Part shown: positions 30,327-42,650 of the stretch, piece by piece
Position numbering within the stretch: the stretch's first letter is position 1
How the letters are laid out: each line of letters begins with the position of its first letter
Assembly (NCBI RefSeq): GCF_000143415.4
Contig: NW_003314265.1
Location: 860,944-924,943, forward strand
Source of the DNA: Selaginella moellendorffii
Taxonomy: Eukaryota; Streptophyta; Lycopodiopsida; Selaginellales; Selaginellaceae
DNA: 64,000 bases
Direction: 5' to 3'
The notes under the pieces: generated by a model
Databases searched by the model: none
What the model was told of the DNA's origin: nothing
What the model saw: the letters and a program-made list of their open reading frames with translations, nothing else
Position numbers and translations under genes: made by a program

Positions 30327-33300
30327 ACTCCACCACCCATAGACGAAGTTCGATGTCCTCATCGAACGGTGAACCATTTTATAAAGTAACACTCGCATGT
30401 GTTACCATTTCCATCCTTGGCGCGTAGCCAATATTTGTCAATGGTGTGACCTTGAAGGCTCACCATGCCTTCTCCATATTTGTCAATGGTTGGACATTGA
30501 AGGCTCACCATGCCTTTTGCATATCCTCTAAGGAGGGTAGTCTCTCCAACTTAGAGACTGATTGGACCACATATAGTGGTTCTCTCCTTTTATTGGTTTA
30601 GTTCTCGCTAAACCTCTTAGAGACCCTTCTCTAAGTTAATCCCACTACTCCTTCTCGAGTAGTCTCAATTTCCATCGATATAACCTTTGCACTTTGGAAC
30701 TTTGAATTTTGACTTCTTGGAGTTAATTTCCTAGGTGTCTCCGACACCTTGCCTTGCACCTTTTTGTGCAACTCCACTTCCCATCCTAGGAAGTTCTCTA
30801 CTCGAGGGCACCATCATCCTCTCTTCTATTTCGTGCCAAAGTTCCAGTTATCATACTTTGTGCTAGGGCTGTTCATGGCCCTATCATTTGGCTACCTTAC
30901 CGCTCCCTCCCTTGGAGCTTCCACTTTTGCCAAATCGGAGCATTTCGAAATCCCTCCTTGGAAACACACTTCCTTTCCCGCAACTTGTTAACGTCCAACA
31001 CATTAGTGTTCCTCGCCTAACTTTGTCACTTGGATTCCTTCCAAGGGATTCTACGGCCCTATCTTGGCCACTCATCTTTTGCTCCTATCCGTTGATTGTT
31101 GCACCAAGCAACATCGAATCTCTACCTCCCTCCTTGAGGTATTGTTTTGGTTCCATAGCAAAGACTCTTCTTTGCCAAGTCCGGAGGATGTTCACCCCTA
31201 GTACGTCTCTTTAGCATCTTCTGCTATGGGCTTTATCCACGGCCCAACTTCGTGACCCTCCCATGGGTCTTTTATAGAGACTACTTTCCTCGAACTCACT
31301 ATGCCATCGCACGGACATAGTTTATTTCCCTTAGGTGCTCTTCCCACTTGGTCATCACGACCAAGCCACACCACCTTAAACAGTTCAATTTCAACATTTT
31401 TGAACCAGGAACTTCATTCCTTAGCCAACCAAGGACCTTGTCCTTATCTGGCCATAAGATCACCTAGTGATCTCACCTTGGCACCTTAACAGAGTTGCCA
31501 AGAGGTACTTGGTCTTCTAGACCTCCAAGTTGTTGACTATAACCCCGGGGGCATCCCCCACACTTGGCGGTGCACCCAAGCCAGCCCTTATGGCCAAGGG
31601 TTCATAGCAACTGAGATTAGGTGTCCCCATCTCACTCACCACGACCTTGGTGCCACTTGCACCAAAACGTTCAAGTTAGATATGCTGAGCTTTCACACTA
31701 AGCAATCTAACCGTGCATCACGACTCCGAGGCATCCCTCGCTTGGCGGTGTGCCCAAACCAGTCTCCCCACTGAGAGTCCATGACCACCGAAATATGAGT
31801 GTCCTCATATTCCAAACCATCACCACGCCCTAGTGATTTGGGACTCGAACCCAAGCACTAGAGGGTCGGGACTCGAACCCAACCTCCGTATATGCATCTA
31901 CGGACGGCATCACACAAGATGCCTGGCGTGACTCCCCACGCCGGTGCACCAACTTATTTTTAAAGCGCGCTACAGATCACAGCTTAGGAACCTAGTTCCT
32001 CCACACTGCCAAATCCTCTCACTTGACATGTCTGTGATCATGCATGGACTCCTCCATGCTCGGCCCCATGGCCCACCCTTTTTGAAGTTATCACCTTCAA
32101 CTAGGGTATTTGTTCCCCCGACGTGCCAATCTCACTTGGTAAGTCCTCCGACCACTGTAACATGGTTCCTGCATAAGCGTGAAAGTCCTTGACCATCGAC
32201 TTTCGTTCAAAGCCCTCTCTTTGAACACTCGGGAACTACTTCCCTAACCTTGATAGCCTTGCCTCATGGCAAGCTTCAAGACCACGCTTCTGCTGCGCCA
32301 CTCTGATTTCACACGTTCCATGAACCATTTACACTTGGCCTTTCTAGGTACTAAGCTACCTAGAATCGTCTTTGGGAACCTTGAAGGAACTCTGTCCCTC
32401 AGCTTGCTAAGGCCTCCCTTTTTGCAAGCCTTCCAAATGCCACATAGTCTAACATGGACAATTCCATATTTTAGACTCTCCATGGCATCACGGTTGCTAG
32501 CGGCAACACCCTCGAGCCCCCACTTGATTCTCCACTCCCAGCTGGCATAACCAACCTTGGTTATGCCTTTTGATTCCTATGGTTCGGTTCTATCCCCTTA
32601 CTTCTTGCTTTTTGGCTTCACACCTTTCCTTTGGTCATTCTCCTCCAGACCAGGAGGATAGCTTTGCACTTTCTATCATGCTTTAGCAAGTATTCTTAGG
32701 GATGAACCTACCCAATAGCCTAGGGAGTGGTTCCTCAATCCGGGTATGCTCACCTTATAATCCCACACATTGGGATTACATTGTTGCTTATGGGCCTTTA
32801 CATGCCCATCACTCGCCTTGCCAAAATTCCATTTTTGGCTTTGTCCAACTCGGGTAGACAGTCCTCTCCTGTCTCCGCAACCTTGGACATTTGGATAGCA
32901 CTTTCTATCCATCATTCGCTAGGGACTTAGTTCCTTGGGCTTTATCCATTGCCCTTGCAACATCAAACACCACCTTCTGGTGTTCTAGAGTGTTCGGGTG
33001 TCCCAATGATGGCTTTCTTGACAATGAGTATTTCCTTTTATGACATTGACTTACTATATCGCAACACAAGCAACTTATCCCCCGTAAGGGTATATCCAAC
33101 TTCCCTATGCTATTAAGAAGTCTTGGGTAGCTACCTTCTACCCGTTTAACCAGTTATTTTGCACCTCTTGCTTAGTTGCCTCATAGTTGTCAAGTCCTAC
33201 AACTCATTACTTGGTGCTTTCACACCTCCATCATTATTTAGGTCACCACACTCCAACTGCATGCTCTACAGCTTAGGCTATGCTATTCCCATTTCCATTG

Positions 33301-34426
33301 GGATTCCTTTGGCAAGGGGTTCTCATGAACCCACCAACATAGCCTCAAGGTATCACACCTTGGCACGTTTGGTGTCTCCACACCATCGGCTCCACGAGCC
33401 TACCTCTATGACATTTCCCCTTCGTGTCTAAGTCTTTGCCAAGACCAACACCGCTCTTTCTCATGCCAACCATCCGTTAGCACTGCACTATAGAGGTCAC
33501 ACACAACTTTATGTCAAAGTTTTTTCTTCTGGGAACACCTTTCCCATAACTTTAGCATGGCACATTTTGCCATCGATGAGATACCCTCTGTTCTCATCCT
33601 TGGATCCTATGATCCCCCCCATCCTTTGTGGGGTACAACACACCTCAGTCCAAATGCTTCCATCAGTCCTTTTAGGACCATCCGTTGACTCTACTTGAGT
33701 CATCCAGCAGTTTTGGACTTGGTTAATCCACAGACCCGTAAGGTCCTACTTGTGAGGCACTAGCTCACTGGAATACACTTATTGCATTCCTGTCCTACTC
33801 AAAAGGACTATTTTCACAAGTGTTACTCCGACACTTGATTTTGTTCTCTGGGGGCAACCTTTGCCCCTTAGGACTACTTGTCCATGTGATGAGAACACCA
33901 ACTCATCCACTTAATACACCCCCAACTCCTTGGGTTGTTCCAGCATTTATTAGAGGTAGCCCTGGCTACCTTTTCAAGGACTTGAGTCCTCTTCCGTATT
34001 TGACCTCCCACGGTCATTACTTCTGGTCTCACATTCATGAGCACCAACCTCAACTATATGAGGAAAATCTTGTGACTCCTTTATTGCTTTGGAGTCTTTA
34101 TCTTTCCCGTGATCCCAACTGTAGTTGTTTACCACAACTACATTAGCCAGTTTGCTAAGTCAAACGCTCATCTGGATCACATCCTCAACTCTTTGAGGAA
34201 AACCATATACTGTTCCCAAGATCCCAAAGTTGTTCCATTATTGGCCCTTTTCTATCCACCACCTTGTCTACAAGTTCACACATGAACTGTAATGGAGAGC
34301 CATATCTTCCCGACTTGCTACTCCTCAAGGATAGGCCCACTTCTCGGACCTTCCGTTGCCAACACCAGTGGTGATATACTTGAGCACTAATAAAAGTCGG
34401 ACTAAGGAATAGTTCCGATACCAAAT
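30327..34426. other. Interior of the LARD-like element
   Basis: 4.1 kb with only short, motif-free open frames. A purine-rich GGGTGGTGGAGT abuts the 3' LTR on the minus strand (30327-30338), a candidate polypurine tract. Two related passages containing cttggcggtg occur near 31565 and 31740. Two GGTTCGAGTCCC boxes occur on the minus strand near 31845 and 31885. Confidence 0.7.
34412..34423 (-). other. Primer-binding site of the LARD-like element
   Basis: Minus-strand TGGTATCGGAAC, 3 bp inside the 5' LTR. It resembles the complement of the initiator-Met tRNA 3' end. Confidence 0.75.
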
Positions 34427-35534
34427 TGTAAGCGACTAAATTTTCCATTCTACTTTAGTCACTTAACCACACCTCTGACCACTTGGAGGAGTCTCATTCA
34501 CAACCTCCATAAGTCCAATCCAGGACTTGGGACTTGCTAGCCCCGAGAATGGCATCTATGCCACTCAACATTTGCACTTGGTCCAAGTGCTCCACGTGTC
34601 CAATCCCATGACCGACACTCAAAGGTACCACCGACATAGCAGCCCGTTACGCTAAGGCCATGCCCAATCACCTTTGCCACACTGGTAGTTCAATACCACT
34701 TGCATCACCGTCTTGGTTCTCCAAGACTAGGCAAACCATCCGTGAGTGGTCATCTCAGATCCACTCCTTAGCATCCTTAGGATGCCCACCGACAAGGGGA
34801 ATAGCCTTCCCCAATATCCCTCTGTCAGTCCCCACTAAGTCCCTTTCTGCCCCTGGCCGTGTTTGCCAACACTGCCACTGGATCGAGACCCACAGGCCCG
34901 ACCACTAAGTCCCACGGTCCTCTGGGACTTCCTCACCACACGACTGTGTCCTTGGTCACTACCCCAGAGGATTGCTCCTCTTCCTTTCCACAGTCTGGGC
35001 CTTTGGGACAACATTTCGGAACACCGTGGCCTTACGCGAGCCACCTGGGTACTCTCCTCGCCTTCTGCCCTTGGGTGCTCTAGCCATGGGCTTAGAGCGG
35101 GTTTCGTTGAGCCACACCAGGTATCCAAGTAGGTAGTGCCACCCACACTTGGACTGGGAGCATCGGCCAGTCGATCTCCCGGGGGAACTAGAGCCGGCTC
35201 TTGAACACTTCACCCAGCTACCCCGCTTGTCGGTCTGTGTTCACTCTAGTCTTGGACTTCCCAGTGGGCAGCTCATCACCCAACACTGGGTCCGGCCTTC
35301 CTGGGCCAAACTAACCTTTCCTGGCCAAACTGGCTCCACTGCAGTCCTCCCCCTACTATACTTTTGGAGCTCACCAAACCCCCCAGGGTCTGGGAGACGA
35401 ACGCTTTGGGCTTTCACCCTCTCAGGCTCCGGACTCGGACTCGGACTCGGACTCGGACTCGGACTTGGATTCGGACTCAGACTCAGGCTCGGGCTCGGTC
35501 TCGGCCTCGGCCTCGGTCTCGATCTCGGTCCCGA

Positions 35535-35566
<32 letters not shown>

Positions 35567-36135
35567 CCAGTCTCGGTCTCGACTTCGGACTCCATCTCGG
35601 ACTCCATCTCGGACTCCATCTCGGGTCCATCTCAGGTCCATCTCGGACTCCATCTCGGACTCCATCTCGGGTCCATCTCGGACTCCATTTCAGGTCCATC
35701 TCGGACTCCATTTCAGGTCCATCTCGGGTCCACCTCAGACTCCATCTCGGACTCCATCTCGGACTCCACTTCGGACTCCAACTCGGGTCCATCTCGGACT
35801 CCACTTCGGACTCCAACTCGGGTCCATCTCGGACTCCACTTCGGACTCCAACTCGGGTCCATCTCGGACTCCACTTCGGACTCCAACTCGAGTCCATCTC
35901 GGACACTCCCACGTGTCATGTGTTGGTCCTTTTGGGTCCCTTTTTGGAGCCTCGCCTTTTGCTCGCTTTGTGCTCGTTCCTCGAGCACTTCGTTGGGAGT
36001 TCCACTCCCGCTCTTGACTTTTCAAGTCGGAGCTTTTGGTCCAAACGTGTTACGCTCGTTTGGCTCTCGCTTCGGCCACTACCATGCGGCGCCCTTCCGG
36101 CTCCACTTTGGGGCCTAGGGATTTTGTGTCTCACA
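34427..36135 (-). repeat. 5' LTR of the LARD-like element
   Basis: 1709 bp, with a tandem array at 35431-35903 that differs from the other LTR in repeat number and order. It ends CTCACA next to the duplicated CATCT. Confidence 0.9.
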
Positions 36136-36139
36136 CATC

Positions 36140-38460
36140 TCAATCCGAATGCTGAAAGTTCACATACTTCGCAATCATCCATTTGAATGTCCGAACGAGC
36201 CGTTCCACCAGACCGTCTGATTGTGGATGATAAGCACTCGTAAAAGTGTGGCGTATCCCCAACCGAGACGTCAAAACATGAAATACCTCAGCCATAAATG
36301 CAGGACCATTATCCGAAAGAATCTCCTCTAGACAAGAATGTTGGAACACCACTCGATTGAGGAGAAAGTATCCAACAGCAGTTGCAGAAGCGCTAGCAAG
36401 AGCACCAACTTCCACCCAATGAGTCAAATAGTCAGAAGCAATAATAACATACTCATTGCCAGCAGTCGATCGTGGAAAAGGTCCCATAAGATCAAACGCC
36501 ACCAACTCAAACGGACGGGAAATTACAATTGACTCCAACCGTCCTTCCGCAGCACAAGGGGGAGTATTACGAGCTTGGCACCAAACGCAACTACGCACAT
36601 ACCGGATAACATCACGTCGCATCTCTGGCCAATAGAAAGGCCTGCATAGCTTCTCGGTCACACGACGATGTCCCATATGCCCACCTAGAACAGGAGAATC
36701 ATGGTAGGCATGGAGAAACCGCGGAATAAAGATAGAAGGCACCACAAGTCGTAAATGATCATCAGGATCCGTCCCCACAAAATAAAGAAGGCCATCCACA
36801 AGGCGATATTGAGAATGTAAATGCCGGAAAGGCAAGTCATCAACAAGGGATGCAGGATCCTCAAACGCATCTTGAAGCCTTCGAATCCACGGCTCAATCT
36901 TTTGAGCCTCGCGAACCTCATCAAAATGGTTGTGGGGTTGCTCTACACCTTGTGGACACTGAACATCAAGTACAGCAACCGCCGATGGCACTGAATCCTC
37001 ATCTAGAAAATCCACAGATGCTGGAACAACAGGCTCATCAGAAACATGAGAAGAAAGTGGAGAAGGAAGAGGAGCTCGAGAAAGAGCATCAGCATCAGCC
37101 ATAGAACTCCCTGGGCGATGAACAACATCAAAATCATATATCTGAAGTTTTAAAGCCCACCGAGCAATATGACCAACCACGTTCTTCCGCTTCAATAATG
37201 AAATAACGGCAGTATGGTCACCTTCAAGTAACGTCCGAGAACCATGTAGATATGCATGAAGTTTCTCGAAACCCCAAACTGCCGCTAAACACTCCTTCTC
37301 TGTCGTGGGGTAGTTCACCTCTGTTGGTTGTAACGTATGGTTTATATATGCAATGGGATGACGCTGACCAGGCACACTCGGGCTCTCTTGCATTAGCACA
37401 CCTCCAAGACCAATATCAGAAGCATCAACGCACAAAATAAAAGGTCGAGTATAGTCAGGATATGCCAAAACCGAAGGAGTCATCAACAACTCTTTGAGAT
37501 CCACAAACGCCCGCTCACAATCTGAAGACTAGATGAAAGATGACATTGACGACTTAAGCAACGTTCGCAATGGTGCAGTGCGATCAGAAAGATGATCCAC
37601 AAAACGACCGAGATACTGCACCTTGCCCAGGAAGCGCTGCACATCATTCACACACTTCGGAGTAGGGAACTTTAGAACGGCTACAAGTTTGTCAAGATCA
37701 ACTTGCAAACCCTCACGAGAAATACGGTACCCAAGATAAGTTGATCTCCTTGGGTGATCGACGACGAACAGGAACCTTGATTGGACGAGCATCCCCGGTT
37801 GGAATTGGATGACGTGTGGCAATCTTAGCCCCAAAAGACAGGTCAAAGTCAAAGAGATCAGAATACTCCTTCATGAGCCGATCAACAGCTGCAACACAAA
37901 GAGCTTCAGAGGGATCGGAAAAGGGAAGAGCAGAACAAGATAGAAACATAGGAGGAAATAGTGGGGAAACAAAAGTAATAAAAGCAAAAGTAGAAGTAGA
38001 GGGAGGAAGAGGTACGGAAGTGAGAGGAATGGATGAAACATAAGGAAGTATGAGACAAGGGGGAGAAGCCTCAAAGTCACACTTGGCATGATTGCGCTGC
38101 AACCAATCCATACCAAGAATGAGGTCAAAAGCTTGACTCGGCACTACCCGCAATGACTGCAACTCAAGCTCGAGATTGCCCACATGCACAACCAGGTCCG
38201 CCTCATCTCGTGCACATGCATATGTACGGCCGTTGCCATAAAGAATGAAAACTGGATCTGCCGCACGACGCAAGTGTAGACAACAACGTGTGGCAACAGG
38301 TCGAGCAATAGAAGATAAACTCAAACCTGTATCAACCAACACGGAGAGAAGAATAGGAGACCGCTTGTTATAAAAACGAACTTGGAAAGTAAACACTGGA
38401 TGAACCGGTGCCGAGTGAACCCCTTGATGATACTCTCAAAAGAAAGATGGAGGGGTCACT
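36140..38460 (-). pseudogene. Gypsy copy 2 pol, protease to integrase
   Basis: Matches copy 1 Pol up to the nested insertion. Near 37740 the sequence jumps from the RT thumb region straight to a part upstream of the RT core. This corresponds to loss of copy 1 positions 20530-21078 (549 bp), removing FIDD. Further stops occur, for example TAG near 37528 and a TGA early in pol (CGG to TGA near 38437). The pol start is ACG, not ATG. Confidence 0.9.
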
Positions 38461-38485
38461 AACTTATTCGCGCAAGGTCCCTCCG

Positions 38486-39418
38486 TTACTCGCGCGACTC
38501 CTCGTTTCCCGGATGCACCTCGGTGTCCAAACCTTCCACCGCAGCAGCACCAACAGGACGTTGCTGACGCCAAGGTCTCCATCCAGGAAATGGAGGTCGC
38601 CAATCCGGAAAGCGTCGACAATGCCGATAAGTATGACCAACTTCATCACACGCCCAGCAACGAACATCACGGCCACGACCACGTCCGCGCCCTTGTCCAT
38701 GGACTCGAGTAGCAGCAGCATCAACCTCCATTGGAACAGGACCATCACTCATAGGAAGTGGAGCTGAAGGACGTGCAGCAAGAAGTGGAAGAGGCGACGT
38801 CTCATAATGTTGTGCCAAGCGAAGAGCATCGTCAAGGGTGGTAGGAGCAAGTGCATGCACAAGGCCAACAAGATCTGGACGAAGTGCTGGCCACAACATT
38901 CCTAGCTTGATCTGCTCTGACATATTAGGCTCCGCACAAAGCAAAAGACTTCAGAAACGAACGCCAAATTGCATCACCAACTTAGATGGCCCTTGGCAAA
39001 GACGATGCAATTGTTGGAAGGCATCGTCACAATCATCGGCATGTCTGAAGGTGCGTTTGAAGACATCTGGAAGAACACTCCAATCCCCACGAGTGGCCGC
39101 ACTCAATCCATTGTACCACTGCAACGCCGTCCCTTGGAGACACGTGGGAAACTCACAAAAACGTCGAGCATCATCCCAAGAATGATATGTGGCAATCACC
39201 GTGAAGTGATCGAACCAATGGTACACATCATCCCTAGGATCCCCACGAAAGAACTCTGGCCGAACGCGAGGATTGGCACCAAGAGCAGGAGGAGTTGGAC
39301 CATGTGCTGTGAATGCCACCATCAATTGAGTTTGGTTGTTCAATTGCAAACGCATAACATCAAGCAATTGAACCAACTGCTGCTCTAGAGTCAAAGGAGG
39401 AGATTGCGGATCGGCCAT
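38486..39418 (-). pseudogene. Gypsy copy 2 gag, one nonsense codon
   Basis: Starts at ATG 39418 and matches copy 1 Gag. A CGA-to-TGA change at 38953-38951 stops it about halfway. The zinc knuckle region downstream is preserved (CWACDEVGHTYRHC). Confidence 0.9.
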
Positions 39419-39650
39419 GAAGATGAACGAAAAAGAAAAAGCAAAAAAAGAGAAATGACAAAAAGCGAGAAAGAAATGGTAGATCTAAACAATGCAAAAA
39501 GCTAGATCTAAACCAAAATCCTGAAAAGAAAGAACAAAAGAAAGGAAATGGAAAAAGCTAGATTTAGACGATGCAAAAGCTAAATCTAAACTGAAATCCC
39601 AAATCCAAGCACTCCCAGGGACAATCAAAGGTGCCCCTCACCTCCACCAA

Positions 39651-39825
39651 TGTGAGTGCATGGAATATGGAACGGGAATACAGAAATGTGCATATCAATT
39701 AGCCCAAAAACCCTAGCTTATATACAGGAGCGAGTGGTCTGGATTGAAACCAATCCGACGGCTACCAAAATTCCATTACGCTAATATTAGTATACGGCAT
39801 CGTAGCCGTACACTTGGCCCTCACA
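39651..39825 (-). repeat. 5' LTR of gypsy copy 2
   Basis: 175 bp, TG...CA ends, same hairpins and TATA box as copy 1. Confidence 0.92.
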
Positions 39826-41099
39826 CAGCCAATATAAATACTTGCCCATCTTCTTAGTTACACAACAATATCTCATATGGCCATATAGAATAAAAGAGTC
39901 ATGGTAAGCATAAAATAAAAATCAAAAGCACCACTAGCCTCAAATGATTATTAGGACCAATCCCCCTAAAGTAAAAAATTGTCTTTAACATGATAAATCA
40001 TCAACAAATAATATAGAAATTTTAAACTATTATGAATCATTTAGATCTACATCTTAACTTTTTAAGCCTTACAAACCTCACCAAAAGAAGGTAAATGTAG
40101 CTCCACACCTTATTGACACTATATATCATGTATAATAGTTGTCAACAATATATAATCCTCATTTAAAAATCCACTTATGCTAGAATAACATATTCATTAT
40201 CACCTTTTAGCGTTTGAAACTATGTAAGATCAAGTACCATCTTAGACAAAATAAAAAACAATATTAACAACTTTAACAATGTTTGAAATAGTATAGTATG
40301 ATTAGAAAGATGATTTATAGAACAATCAAGATATTGCACTTTATTGAAGAAGTGTTGCACATTATTTATACACCAAGGGGAGAAGCCTCAAAATCACATT
40401 TGGCATGATTATATTGCAATAAATCTATATAAAAGATGAAGTTAAGAGCTTAATTTAGCACCATTCACAATGATTAGAGCTTAAACTCAATATCACCCAC
40501 ACACATAATTCTCATCCCACATACACAAATGTGTATAACTGTTGCTATAGAGAATGAAGATTGGCTCTTCTGCATAGTGCAAATGTAAATGATCAACATA
40601 CTAAGGAATAAAAGATAAACTCAAATTAATAATGAGTATCGAATGACTTTCTTATGGTATTTTAGAAAGAAGGATGAAGGGGTCACTAACTTATTCATAT
40701 AATGTCTTTGACTTTCTATTTCTTGAAAGAATCTTAGTATTAAGACCTTCCACTGCAATAGCACTAACATGACGTTATTGATACCAAGACTTCTATCCAA
40801 ACAACAAAAAGTGCTAATCTGGGAAACATCAACAACATTAATATGTATGGCTAACCTTCTCACATGTTTAGCAACAAACATCATAGCTTTAACCATGTCC
40901 TCATTCTTTAGTAGCAATAGCCTTAACCTTTATTGAAACATGATAATTTCCTATAATAAATGGAGCTCAAACACATGCAATTACAAGTGGGAAAAATGAT
41001 GTTTTATAATGTTATACTAATGAAAAAGTGTCATCAAGGGCAAGTGCATGCACAAATCCCATAAGATCTTAACAAAACACTAATTATAACATACTTAAC
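39826..41099 (-). mobile_element. Old gypsy copy 3, right piece (pol to gag)
   Basis: Collinear by eye with copy 1 from the integrase region through protease to gag. Examples are tcatatggcc...agtcatggtaagcat, gaagcctcaaa-tcaca-ttggcatgatt and gggcaagtgcatgcacaa. It is saturated with transitions and small gaps. It ends at about 41099 without an LTR. Together with 27695-27844 it is the host site of gypsy copy 2. Confidence 0.75.
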
Positions 41100-42360
41100 T
41101 TCATATATGTAATGTATGTGGTTTTTACCCTTTATCCTATGGTGATTTACTATAAAATAACTATGAAGCAGAATTTAAACCCTTCATATGCCATATGACA
41201 CATACCATATACCATGTATCCCAAGGAAAGTGAAGTGGAACCCGAGTTTCAAAGCTTTGGGCTACTGAATGAAAGAACGAAGCCAAACTCCTAAGTATAG
41301 AGTTAAGGAGCAAAGGAACCAAAGTATAGAGTGATTTCCAAGCATATAACCCAAGGAGTGAAGGGATAAGAGCACGGAATGACTTGGAAAATCCTAGAGC
41401 ATTTAACTTCCCAATGCTAAGGCTAGCATGTAAAATGAAGCCAAATAAAGTCTAGAACTATTTTAACATATTAACGGCCTAATTTGAGAATATAGGTACT
41501 CCACTAATTAGCATGGAATGGAACTTAGGCTTAAACCCAACCAAACACAGAACAGGGATAAGCATGTAAATAGAAACTAAACTATACCTCAAGTTGGTTA
41601 GTTATGCCCAATCTATCCACTATCTTTACTATATATTTAGAACCCCCTACAAACCCCCCCCCCCCAATGCTTTTGGCTTTCACCTTTAACCATCCTTAGT
41701 CTTTTACAATATTTTTCCCTATATCATCCCTATATTCTATATGGACTTTCTTCTGAAATGCTAAAGCCCTGCACACAGGAAGTGTGGCAACAAAAAAGAT
41801 TAACTCAAGATCCTTTAGTTTTGATGGAAATATGTGCTCCAATCTTGTGTTAATGGACATTTCTTCCATGAGATCCCTTGTCCTAAATATAAAATATATT
41901 AAGAGAAAGTAAAAATAAAAATTATTTACACTGAATAATGACAATAAAATGCAAGGTAATCATCCAACCAAACTTGATATTCTAGTTTATTTATTCCTTT
42001 GAAAACAAATGCCAATAAAACTAGACAACTCACCACGACCATGAAGATATGAGAAAGACTTTCCCAAGGCAACTGATAATATATCTAATGTGATGTACCC
42101 TGAAACAAGTATTTTCTCATGTAGTTACCTTATTATACATATAATATAATACGTAAAAAACGAAAGAAAAAAAAAAGCCCAAACATCATCGATAAGAGAC
42201 CTCCTATTTTTCTGTAGCTCTGACACAATGTTACCATTTTGTGCAAGGTGGTTTTCTTCAAAAATATTTTATAAAATATTGCTGAATATAAAGAAAGAAT
42301 GTGAAAACTAGAAATCTGCTTACCAATGAACACCCTTATATGTCCATGCGTGGCAGCAAA
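41100..42360. other. AT-rich repeat remnants, including a LARD LTR scrap
   Basis: At about 41590-41700 the order tactatat...accccctaca, a run of C, then tgcttttggctttcacc matches the LARD LTR segment just before its array (29540-29610). The rest is unassigned; no gene is seen. Confidence 0.4.
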
Positions 42361-42409
42361 TCAACCCTGAAAAGAGTTGTGCAGAGGAAGGCTGGCTAGA
42401 GAGCTCTTT

Positions 42410-42650
42410 ATCACGAACACAAATCTGAAGTGCCCAACATCAACATCAAAACTAATCATAAACGTCATGGAGCTTACCAGGTCTGTTCTTGAGCACTTCT
42501 TGGCCTCTATGACTTCTGCGCCTTTGTTGCTAACACAAACCTGAAGTAACATCAAAACTAATCACAAAGGCCATGGATTCACATACCAGGTCTGTTCTTG
42601 AGCACTTCTCAGCCTCGGTGCTTGTGACTTGCGCACCTTTCGTCACTAGC
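42410..42650. repeat. Two-copy tandem repeat of about 120 bp
   Basis: The sequence around accaggtctgttcttgagca occurs twice (near 42478 and 42588), each preceded by catcaaaactaatca and an aaatctgaag/aaacctgaag motif. It lies just downstream of the degraded unknown gene and may duplicate its 3' exon. Confidence 0.75.

Larger units (their letters stand above)
28623..36135 (-). mobile_element. Non-coding LTR element, LARD-like, nested in gypsy copy 2
   Basis: Two long direct repeats (28623-30326 and 34427-36135) with TG...CA ends bound a 4.1-kb interior. The insertion is flanked by a perfect 5-bp duplication CATCT (28618-28622 and 36136-36140). On the minus strand the LTR is followed after 3 bp by TGGTATCGGAAC, close to the initiator-Met primer-binding site TGGTATCAGAGC. 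Neither strand of the interior contains Gag, protease, RT, RNase H or integrase motifs. Long LTRs, a primer site and a non-coding core fit a LARD (large retrotransposon derivative) moved in trans. The LTRs differ by roughly a dozen substitutions in the first 900 bp by eye. Confidence 0.88.
27845..39825 (-). mobile_element. Gypsy copy 2, inactive, split by a nested element
   Basis: Same family as copy 1, with 175-bp LTRs at both ends differing at about 3 positions. The flanks share cagccaa (27838-27844 and 39826-39832), a likely target duplication. Pol is interrupted at 28623-36135 by a LARD-like element, has an in-frame deletion of the RT core near 37740, and has stop codons in pol and gag. 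Confidence 0.93.

Noticed and set aside
29339-30427. Open frames of 160-362 codons on both strands over the LARD LTR array (also 35149-36186)
   Set aside because: They arise because the hexamer and 35-bp arrays contain no stops. The peptides are pure repeats and exist in overlapping frames.
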